Shown here piece by piece: positions 1 to 4,592 of a DNA stretch of 5,404 nucleotides (positions are counted from its first letter, which is position 1; every line of letters starts with the position of its first letter). Below the pieces are notes generated by a model. It was not told the origin of the DNA. It saw only the letters and a list, made by a program, of their open reading frames with translations, and did not search any database. The position numbers and the translations under genes are program-made. Where the stretch lies: contig DASPWT010000188.1 of the NCBI GenBank assembly GCA_035637655.1, positions 1 to 5,404 on the forward strand, in the 5' to 3' direction. The stretch is from VBDM01 sp035637655. GTDB lineage: Bacteria > Pseudomonadota > Gammaproteobacteria > Burkholderiales > SG8-39.

Positions 1-711
1 TGGTGGCAAGCGCGCGAGCACTTCGGCGAAGCGCCCGCCGATGCGATCGCCGAGCCGGAGCGCATGCCGATCCACGATGTACTGCATCGCCTTCCGGCCG
101 GCTTCGCTTTGCCGAAAGCGCCACCTTCAGTGAAGTGGACGGCGCAGGACGAGGGACGGCAGGAAGAGGAGATCGAGTTCTCATGGGCCGGAGAAACGGC
201 GCGTCATGTCGGAACGATCGTGCATCGCTGGCTGCAGCGCATCGCCGATGATGAGCTGCGCACGTGGGACGCCACGCGCATCGACGCGCTCGCGAGCCGC
301 TTTGCAAAGGAGCTCGAGCGGCGTGGCATTCCGCCGCGTGACCTGAAGGCTTCCACCGAGCAGGTCGGCGTTGCCCTGAAGAACGCGATCTCAGACGAGC
401 GCGGTCGCTGGGTTCTCGGTCCGCATCCCGAAGCACGCAGCGAGCATCGCATCCGCGTAACAGGCGCTGCCGGGGCGAACACCTACATCGTGGATCGCAT
501 CTTCCGCACGGTGGAGGATGTGCGGTGGATCGTCGACTACAAGACCAGCCGCCACGAGGGTGCGGACCGCGAAGGCTTTCTCGACCGGGAGCAGGAGCGC
601 TACCGGGAACAGCTAGAGCGGTACGCCGCAGCCTTGGCGAAGAGTCCTTCTAAGCTAGGACTATACTTTCCGCTGCTTAAAGGGTGGCGCGAATGGGAAA
701 GCAAGGAGTAA
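1..711 (+). CDS. UvrD/AddA-type helicase-nuclease, C-terminal PD-(D/E)XK domain (5' end outside window)
   Basis: The reading frame is open from base 1, so only the last 236 residues are visible; the UvrD-type helicase motifs expected upstream are not in the window. What is visible is a RecB/AddA-like PD-(D/E)XK nuclease domain. Counting from the Met codon at 64, there is a GTIVHRWL histidine motif (H54), an acidic SEHRIRV strand (E127), VDRIF (D144), the core VDYKTS (D158, K160), and a closing REQLERYAAAL segment like the Q-x3-Y motif of these nucleases. The end, GLYFPLLKGWREW, is typical of AddA-like and UvrD-nuclease fusion proteins. The family processes double-strand DNA ends for recombination in the cytoplasm, usually with an AddB-like partner, which would lie upstream. 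All catalytic residues I can place are present, so nothing suggests decay. It could equally be a related helicase-exonuclease rather than true AddA, so no symbol is given. A hairpin terminator follows at 732-777. Confidence 0.85.
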   Translation, partial: WWQAREHFGEAPADAIAEPERMPIHDVLHRLPAGFALPKAPPSVKWTAQDEGRQEEEIEFSWAGETARHVGTIVHRWLQRIADDELRTWDATRIDALASRFAKELERRGIPPRDLKASTEQVGVALKNAISDERGRWVLGPHPEARSEHRIRVTGAAGANTYIVDRIFRTVEDVRWIVDYKTSRHEGADREGFLDREQERYREQLERYAAALAKSPSKLGLYFPLLKGWREWESKE

Positions 712-731
712 CCTTGATTCTCGAACTTCCT

Positions 732-777
732 CCCCGCTCGACATGCCGCAATGGCCCGGGCGGGGTTATTGTTTCTT
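732..777 (+). terminator. Rho-independent terminator after the helicase-nuclease gene
   Basis: The arms CCCCGCTCG (732-740) and CGGGCGGGG (757-765) pair over 9 bp with one G-T wobble around a 16-nt loop. They are followed by the T-rich tract TTATTGTTTCTT (766-777). It begins 20 bp after the stop codon of the helicase-nuclease and precedes the DUF3800 remnant, so it separates the two transcription units. Confidence 0.7.
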
Positions 778-811
778 GGGTAGAGCTGTAGGCTGATCGT
801 GCAGTCATCTG

Positions 812-1326
812 ATGGCAGAGCGCATACATCCGAACCCAAGCCGTCCTTCGAAGTTCGAGGATCGCTATCGCGTTTACCTCGACGAGTCGGGTGATCACGT
901 GTTTCGCGAGACCGGCGAGCTTCCTCACCGGTATCTGTGTCTCCTGGGCTGCTGGTTCCGCAACCCTGAGTATCTGACGTCCTCGCCGAATCCCGGGGCG
1001 GCCGGGAAGACCGCCTGCTCAAAGAGTCCTACTCGCGGGTGTTCGACCGGGGTGTGTGGATGACCAGGAGCGAGGTGTTCCAGGCTGCTCTTACCTCGTC
1101 CGAATTGAAGCTCAAGCCGAAAGGCGCGAATATCTCCGGCCTGCAGCTCGCCGACCTTCTCGGACATCCGGTCAAGCAATGGGCGTTGAAGCGCTTCGGC
1201 CATGTGTCCGAGGCCTTGGCGCCGTTCGCGCAACGACTGATGGACGTGATTGAGGGAAAATTCAACCGCCATCTTTACGATGGCAGGGTGGACGGGTACG
1301 GGGTCGTGATGTTTCCGGGGGCGTAA
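812..1326 (+). pseudogene. DUF3800 protein gene, internally deleted and frameshifted
   Basis: The N-terminal piece starts at ATG 812 and contains RYRVYLDESGD, the acidic motif that opens DUF3800 (a family whose fold resembles RNase H-like nucleases), followed by HRYLCLLGCWFRNPEY up to about base 972. In that frame the sequence then becomes meaningless. From about 976 the family resemblance resumes one frame over: DVLAESRGGREDRLLKE, then LTSSELKLKPKGANISG and LQLADLLGHPVKQW, ending at TAA 1324-1326. That C-terminal frame has a stop (TGA 967-969) just before the junction, so no single start reads both halves. Together the halves encode about 170 residues; DUF3800 proteins are usually around 230-270, so roughly 100 central residues are missing in addition to the frame change. 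The ends themselves look undamaged, which implies a recent deletion or an assembly fault. Intact members are often found near restriction and other defence genes, matching the hsd remnant just downstream. Function of the family is not established. Confidence 0.82.
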
Positions 1327-1335
1327 AAATAAAAA

Positions 1336-1356
1336 GGCCTCTTTCGAGGCCCTCTT
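1336..1356 (+). terminator. Hairpin terminator after the DUF3800 remnant
   Basis: GGCCTC (1336-1341), loop TTTC and GAGGCC (1346-1351) form a perfect 6 bp stem. It is preceded by an A-rich stretch (AAAATAAAAA) and followed by CTCTTA. It begins 9 bp after the DUF3800 stop codon. The A tract on the left would serve as a T tract for transcripts coming from the other side, so it could work in both directions. Confidence 0.6.
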
Positions 1357-1360
1357 ACGC

Positions 1361-1399
1361 TTGCCCCTGCGGGCAATCCACCTCCGCTAAAGCGGATTG
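1361..1399 (+). other. Two overlapping, mutually exclusive hairpins upstream of hsdM remnant
   Basis: TTGCCC (1361-1366) pairs with GGGCAA (1371-1376) across a CTGC loop. CAATCC (1374-1379) pairs with GGATTG (1394-1399), enclosing a small CCGC-TAAA-GCGG stem (1384-1395). The two outer stems share bases 1374-1376, so they compete. Together with the terminator at 1336-1351 they make three hairpins within about 65 bp. No T tract follows either, so they are not obvious terminators. They may be extended 3' structure of the DUF3800 transcript, leader structure for hsdM, or a remnant repeat. Confidence 0.4.
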
Positions 1400-1434
1400 A
1401 CGGCATTATGGCTCAAGCTTAGGGGGCAAGCAAC

Positions 1435-1748
1435 ATGCGCTGGGTCGCACCGACGGAAAAAGACACCGCCAACCAGACGCTGGAGAAGCGACTCTGGGAC
1501 GCTGCGGACCAGTTCCGCGCGAACTCCGGCCTGAAGGCGGGGCAATACTCGACGCCCGTTCTCGGGCTCATCTTCCTGCGCTTCGCCGAGGCGCGCTTCG
1601 CCAAGCGCCGCGCCGAGCTGGAGAAGGCCGGCGCTTCTCCGCGCCGCGGGAACTCGCGTATCGACGATCCCAAGGCTTACGCTGCCGAAGGTGTCCTGTT
1701 CCTCACGCCGAGCGCCCGCTTCGACTACCTGCTGCAGCGGCCCGAAGG
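1435..1748 (+). pseudogene. hsdM: Type I restriction-modification methyltransferase HsdM, N-terminal fragment
   Basis: The fragment starts at ATG 1435, 7 bp after a strong AGGGGG Shine-Dalgarno-like run (1421-1426). Its ~105 residues are the HsdM N-terminal helical domain: DTANQTLEKRLWDAADQFRA (residues 10-29), then LKAGQYSTPVLGLIFLRFAEARF and, near the end, GVLFLTPSARFDYLLQRPEG. Intact HsdM of this type is about 500-700 residues and goes on to the SAM-binding core and the NPPY/F catalytic motif; none of that is present. After residue 105, around base 1741-1752, the sequence switches abruptly to the C-terminus of HsdR in another frame. The frame started here stays open by chance to base 2529, through the hsdR fragment and the downstream toxin-antitoxin genes, so an automatic caller may report a spurious 364-residue protein. 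No methylation activity is possible from this fragment. Confidence 0.85.
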
Positions 1749-1940
1749 CTGGTGCTCGGCTGGCGGCAGAAGGTCCAAGCACGCGCCAGGGTGCGCATCC
1801 AGATCGAAGACACGCTCGACGGCCTGCCCCGCGCCTACACCAAAGAGATCTACGAAACCAAGTGCGCCACGCTCTTCGAGCACGTCTACGAGGCGTATCG
1901 GGGCGACGGCGGCAGCGTTTACTCGGACGCGGCCGCCTAG
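1743..1940 (+). pseudogene. hsdR: Type I restriction endonuclease subunit HsdR, C-terminal fragment
   Basis: Read in the frame ending at TAG 1938-1940, the sequence gives LVLGWRQKVQARARVRIQI, then EDTLDGLPRAYTKEIYETK, CATLFEHVYEAY and finally SVYSDAAA. This is the conserved helical C-terminal tail of type I HsdR, which contacts the methyltransferase. About 65 residues remain of a protein that normally exceeds 900; the PD-(D/E)XK nuclease and the DEAD-type translocase motor are absent. Its reading frame differs from that of the hsdM fragment it abuts, so the two cannot form a fused product from the hsdM start. The joint marks a deletion that removed the 3' part of hsdM, presumably hsdS, and nearly all of hsdR. 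The tail itself is undamaged, which argues for a recent event. Confidence 0.8.
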
Positions 1941-2017
1941 AACTCATTTCACAAACACCGGCGAAGCAAGATCATGGAGAAAGCAAGATGGACAAAGGCG
2001 GGGGTCGCGCGCGCCGG

Positions 2018-2046
2018 TCGCGGCGACATACCGAATACGGTATAAT
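2018..2046 (+). promoter_or_regulatory. higBA promoter with palindromic operator
   Basis: ATACCG-AATA-CGGTAT (2028-2043) is a perfect inverted repeat with 6 bp arms. It runs into a consensus -10 hexamer, TATAAT (2041-2046). The -35 position at 17 bp spacing (TCGCGG, 2018-2023) is poor. A palindrome overlapping the -10 is the usual layout for autorepression by an XRE antitoxin, and the antitoxin is encoded just downstream. The oddity is that the hexamer overlaps the proposed toxin ATG (2045-2047). Confidence 0.6.
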
Positions 2047-2425
2047 GGCCCGGACTTTACCCGCGCCGGAAAAGCCGCTGCACTGGGTCGGCTCCGCGAA
2101 AAAGGACCTGCTCGGGTTTCCGGAGGACGTGGTGGACGACTTCGGCTACGCGCTCGGCGTGGTGCAGCAGGGCGGAACGCCGCCCTCGGCCAAAGCCTGG
2201 AAAGGCGAAGGACCCGGCGTATTCGAGCTGGTCGAGGACCGGCGGGCGGGGACTTGGCGGACGGTGTACACGGTGCGCTTCGAGAAGGCGGTGTATGTGC
2301 TGCACTGCTTTCAGAAGAAGTCGCCATCGGGCGTGCGCACCGCTCAAACGGACGTGGATTTGATACGGCGGCGCCTGAAGACGGCGCGCGAGGATTACGA
2401 GGTGCGTTATGGCAAGAAAACGTGA
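2045..2425 (+). CDS. Type II toxin, RelE/HigB-like (phage Gp49-like family)
   Basis: A 126-residue protein of the Gp49-like branch of the RelE/ParE toxin superfamily, expected to be a ribosome-associated mRNA interferase kept inactive by the antitoxin encoded next to it. Family hallmarks are KPLHWVGSAKKDL (10-22), FPEDVVDDFGYAL (25-37), the basic loop KAWKGEGPGVFELVED (50-65), the strand WRTVYTVRF (71-79) and the signature YVLHCFQKKSPSG (84-96). R72, H87 and K91 are plausible active-site residues. Length and motifs are complete. The start is uncertain. ATG 2045 gives the family's normal N-terminus but has no Shine-Dalgarno and lies in the TATAAT box. ATG 1988, in frame and preceded by GGAGA (1976-1980), would add 19 unlikely residues translated from the operator. 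Toxin-first order and the 17 bp overlap with the antitoxin are normal for higBA-type operons. It follows the hsdR remnant by about 100 bp. Confidence 0.87.
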   Translation: MARTLPAPEKPLHWVGSAKKDLLGFPEDVVDDFGYALGVVQQGGTPPSAKAWKGEGPGVFELVEDRRAGTWRTVYTVRFEKAVYVLHCFQKKSPSGVRTAQTDVDLIRRRLKTAREDYEVRYGKKT

Positions 2426-2741
2426 GAAGGTGGAAACCGGCTCGGGCGACGTGTTCGTCGATCTCGGCTTCGCGGATGCGGGCGAGCGCAGGCTGCGGGT
2501 GCAGCTCGCGATGCGCATCAACGAGCTGATCGCGGCGCACGAGCTGACCCAGACCAAGGCGGCGGCGCTCTTCGGCGTGCCGCAGCCGCACGTCTCGGAG
2601 CTGAAGAACTACAAGCTCAGCCGCTTTTCCTCCGAGCGCCTGCTGCGCTTCCTGACGCAGCTAGACCGCGACGTCGAGATCGTGATCCGGCCGAAAGCCA
2701 GGCGCCGCGGCGCGGGTCATCTGGTGGTATCGGTGGCGTGA
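2409..2741 (+). CDS. XRE-family antitoxin, HigA-like
   Basis: A 110-residue protein with a helix-turn-helix at about residues 36-70: RINELIAAHELTQTKAAALF, then GVPQPHVSELKNYKL, in which LTQTKAAALFGVPQPHVSEL is the classic XRE pair of helices. The C-terminal LTQLDRDVEIVIRPK strand is common in the HigA-like, HTH_37-type antitoxins paired with Gp49-like toxins. ATG 2409 is preceded by GAGG (2399-2402) at 6 bp spacing and lies inside the toxin gene (17 bp overlap), so the two are co-transcribed and probably translationally coupled. Expected roles are binding and neutralising the toxin and repressing the operon through the palindrome at 2028-2043. No damage is seen. The role assignment rests on domain and gene order. 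Confidence 0.87.
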   Translation: MARKREKVETGSGDVFVDLGFADAGERRLRVQLAMRINELIAAHELTQTKAAALFGVPQPHVSELKNYKLSRFSSERLLRFLTQLDRDVEIVIRPKARRRGAGHLVVSVA

Positions 2742-2827
2742 TCCGGTAACCTGCAGCACCCTTCTGACCGAGGCGGGTACTTGAGGTGCATGCCGCGGCG
2801 GCCGCCGCGCTCCGGGCCCCTGCCTAT

Positions 2828-2852
2828 GATCACAATTTGTGATCTTAAAGAT
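2828..2852. promoter_or_regulatory. Perfect orphan palindrome, candidate operator upstream of the EamA permease
   Basis: GATCACAA-T-TTGTGATC (2828-2844) is a perfect inverted repeat with 8 bp arms, and it overlaps a second one, ATCTT-A-AAGAT (2842-2852). The surroundings are AT-rich in an otherwise very GC-rich window, as for a promoter region. The size and TTGTGATC half-sites suit a dimeric helix-turn-helix repressor of GntR or similar type, but no such regulator is encoded here. It lies 67 bp upstream of the permease start. Only the antitoxin gene is upstream, so the permease is the likely target. Confidence 0.5.
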
Positions 2853-2919
2853 TCCATCTCTTCTCAACCACGCTGAACATGGGTGACGGCAACTCGTACA
2901 CGGAAGCGGCGTAGGGCGC

Positions 2920-3783
2920 ATGGATCTCAGCACCGCGCTCGCACTCCTCGCCTCGGCCTTTCTCGGCACCGCCGTGGTGATCGCGAACGTCGGTCTTCGC
3001 TACCTCGATCCCGCGCGGGGGGCGCTCGTCAGCATTCCCTCGACGACGCTGCTCTTCTGGCTGCTCGCCCTGTTCCTGTTTCGCGGAGAAGGCTGGAACG
3101 CGACGGCGTTCGCCATCTTCGCCGTGGTGGGGCTGATTTTTCCCGCGTTGGTGACGTTCCTGAACTTCGCCTCGAACCGGCTCGCGGGCCCGACCGTCGC
3201 CGGGACGATCTCGAGCACCACGCCGCTCTTCGCTGTGCTCGGCGCGATACTTTTTCTCGGCGAGCCGCTCGCGCCGGCCGCGGCGGCGGGAACCGCGGCG
3301 ATCGTGCTCGGGGTGATTGCGCTCACCGCGCGCGGCGCCGACCGGCCGCGCGCCTGGGCGGCGTGGGTGGTCCTGCTGCCGCTCGCGGGCGCCGCGATCC
3401 GCGGCGGGGCGCAGGCGGCGGTGAAGGGGGGCCTTGTCTTGTGGCCCGATCCCTTCGTCGCTGCCTTGATCGGCTACACGGTGTCGTCGGTGACGATCTT
3501 CGCCGGCAACCGCGCCTTCGTTCCACGCGCGAGTGCGCCCCTAGCCCGGCGCGGCATTCTCTGGTTCATGGCCGTCGGAATCTGTAACGGTGTCGGGGTG
3601 CTTGCGATGTACGCGGCGCTCAACCGCGGGCAGGTGAGCGTCGTCTCGCCGCTCGTTGCGACTTACCCGCTTTTCACGCTCGCGCTGAGCGCGCTGTTCC
3701 TGCGCGAGGAGAAATTCGGCCCGCGCGTGCTGCTCGGGGTGGCGCTGACAGTCGCCGGTGTCGTGGTGCTCGCGCGCGCCTGA
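2920..3783 (+). CDS. EamA-domain permease, drug/metabolite transporter superfamily
   Basis: A 287-residue inner-membrane protein with the typical length and hydrophobic profile of ten-helix DMT permeases, made of two EamA repeats (about 4-137 and 148-286). Each repeat ends in the family signature: PLFAVLGAILFLGEP (102-116) and PLFTLALSALFLREE (250-264), the glutamates being E115 and E263/E264. The loop between repeats (TARGADRPRAWAAW) is short and basic. Such proteins usually export metabolites or amino acids, or take up small molecules; the substrate cannot be read from sequence. ATG 2920 is preceded by AGGGC (2913-2917), rather close, or by GGAAG further up. A palindrome at 2828-2844 may control it. 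It is transcribed towards vapC, whose stop codon is 17 bp away. No frame damage is seen. Confidence 0.9.
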   Translation: MDLSTALALLASAFLGTAVVIANVGLRYLDPARGALVSIPSTTLLFWLLALFLFRGEGWNATAFAIFAVVGLIFPALVTFLNFASNRLAGPTVAGTISSTTPLFAVLGAILFLGEPLAPAAAAGTAAIVLGVIALTARGADRPRAWAAWVVLLPLAGAAIRGGAQAAVKGGLVLWPDPFVAALIGYTVSSVTIFAGNRAFVPRASAPLARRGILWFMAVGICNGVGVLAMYAALNRGQVSVVSPLVATYPLFTLALSALFLREEKFGPRVLLGVALTVAGVVVLARA

Positions 3784-3800
3784 AGGCGCCGCGGAGTTCT

Positions 3801-4220
3801 TCAGGCAAAAGGCGAAACGAGGGGAATCGCCTGCCGGGTGTGTTTGCGATACACCGAAAAGTCCCGGTCCGCAGTGATCACAGCGGTCTCGTCGTACAGT
3901 TCCGCCATTCGCACCAGGCAGGCGTCCGCGAGGGACATCGGGCGATCCCGGTACCGCGCCGCAAGCCGGCGCACGGCTGCCAGTTCCGCCTTCAGGGCGA
4001 ACTCAAGGACCACGGTGCCCGAGGCGATCAGTTCAAGAAGCGCCGGCTGTCCCGCGGCGGTACCGCGCAGCAGGTGCCAGGCTTCGGCCAGTACGGCTTC
4101 GCAGGTAAGAACCGGGGGCGTGACGGAGGCGAACGCGCTCTTTGCCCAAGCGTGATGATGGTCGCGCGCGCTAAGGAAGGCGACGAGCGGTCCGGCGTCG
4201 ACGATGTATCGCCGAATCAC
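3801..4220 (-). CDS. vapC: PIN-domain ribonuclease toxin, VapC family
   Basis: A 139-residue PIN-domain protein starting with GTG. The acidic metal-binding set of VapC nucleases is present: D8 in YIVDAGPL, E46 (with E41 nearby) in the CEAVLAEAWHLL helix, D99 in SLADACLV and D118/D120 in ITADRDFSVY. VapC toxins cleave RNA, commonly tRNA or rRNA, and are held inactive by VapB. The GTG start overlaps the TGA stop of the upstream antitoxin gene in a GTGA tetranucleotide (4217-4220), which indicates translational coupling. Length is normal and no key residue is missing, so it should be active if expressed. It converges on the EamA permease gene. Confidence 0.88.
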   Translation of the reverse strand: MIRRYIVDAGPLVAFLSARDHHHAWAKSAFASVTPPVLTCEAVLAEAWHLLRGTAAGQPALLELIASGTVVLEFALKAELAAVRRLAARYRDRPMSLADACLVRMAELYDETAVITADRDFSVYRKHTRQAIPLVSPFA

Positions 4221-4459
4221 TTGCCGAAGTCGGCGAGGTGACGCGGGCCAGAGGACAGATCGGCGGGCGCGTCCTTCACGCAGCCGAGGAGGTCGCTCGA
4301 AAGGTCGAGAAACGATCCGCGGCGCACCGCGGGCGACTCGTCGAGGTAGCGCGCCAGGGCTTCGCGCACGAGGATGCTCTTGCCCACCCCGCGGCGTTTG
4401 ACCACCGCGGCAAGCTTGCGGTCAAGCGTTTCCGGCACTTTGAAGGACAAGGTCTTCAT
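4217..4459 (-). CDS. vapB: Ribbon-helix-helix antitoxin, VapB-like
   Basis: An 80-residue protein beginning MKTLSFKVPETLDRKL. The first strand (LSFKVPE, 4-10) and the GKSILVREALARYL helix (26-39) are a CopG/RHH DNA-binding domain. The remaining tail, ending GPRHLADFGK, would wrap the toxin. The order antitoxin then PIN toxin and the 4 bp overlap identify a vapBC operon. I chose ATG 4459 because RHH proteins begin just before the first strand. An in-frame GTG at 4483 would add eight residues but precedes the transcription start predicted from the -10 box at 4489-4494. A weak GAGA Shine-Dalgarno lies about 7 bp upstream. It probably autorepresses the operon. Confidence 0.82.
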   Translation of the reverse strand: MKTLSFKVPETLDRKLAAVVKRRGVGKSILVREALARYLDESPAVRRGSFLDLSSDLLGCVKDAPADLSSGPRHLADFGK

Positions 4460-4488
4460 AATGTGTCTCGTGTAATACCACAAAGGCG

Positions 4489-4517
4489 ATTCTAGCTTAC
4501 CTGTGGCAGAGTCGCAA
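4489..4517 (-). promoter_or_regulatory. Sigma70-like promoter of vapBC
   Basis: On the minus strand, TTGCGA (4517-4512) and TAGAAT (4494-4489) are separated by exactly 17 bp. Transcription would start near 4482, giving a leader of about 22 nt before the vapB ATG at 4459. This makes vapBC independent of the binding-protein gene upstream on the same strand. GTATTAC, a short palindrome just downstream of the -10, is the only operator-like element seen. Confidence 0.6.
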
Positions 4518-4521
4518 TCCG

Positions 4522-4583
4522 GAAAAGCACGAGCCGCAAGGGATGATAAAGCGCAATCGATCGAGGGGATCTGAGGGCGGCTC
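4522..4583 (-). terminator. Possible terminator of the binding-protein gene
   Basis: On the minus strand GAGCCGC (4583-4577) can pair with GCGGCTC (4537-4531), and GTGC-TTTT follows. The 7 bp stem is perfect, but the loop of 39 nt is long and the T run is short and displaced by four bases, so this is tentative. Its position, 10 bp after the stop codon and before the vapBC promoter, suits a terminator. Confidence 0.3.
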
Positions 4584-4592
4584 CTGCGGGTG

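Noticed and set aside
1964..1989. Direct repeat AAGCAAGAT at 1964-1972 and 1981-1989.
   Set aside because: A 9 bp repeat rich in purines near a ribosome binding site is easily chance, and no element lies between the copies.
1435..2529. A long open frame of 364 codons starting at the hsdM fragment.
   Set aside because: Only the first ~105 codons resemble a protein family. Beyond 1752 it runs out of frame through hsdR, the toxin and the antitoxin, giving arginine- and alanine-rich low-complexity sequence typical of GC-rich shadow frames.
1944..2591. A 215-codon minus-strand open frame opposite higBA.
   Set aside because: Its proline/serine/arginine-rich composition and lack of any family resemblance mark it as the antisense shadow of the toxin and antitoxin genes.
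2879..2914. An 11-codon frame (MGDGNSYTEAA) ending five bases before the permease start, considered as a leader peptide.
   Set aside because: There is no Shine-Dalgarno, no run of regulatory codons and no attenuator-like stem, and short frames of this size are frequent.
3776..3789. GCGCC-TGAA-GGCGC hairpin over the permease stop codon, considered as a terminator for the convergent genes.
   Set aside because: The stem is only 5 bp, and no T tract follows on either strand; GC-rich sequence yields such stems often.
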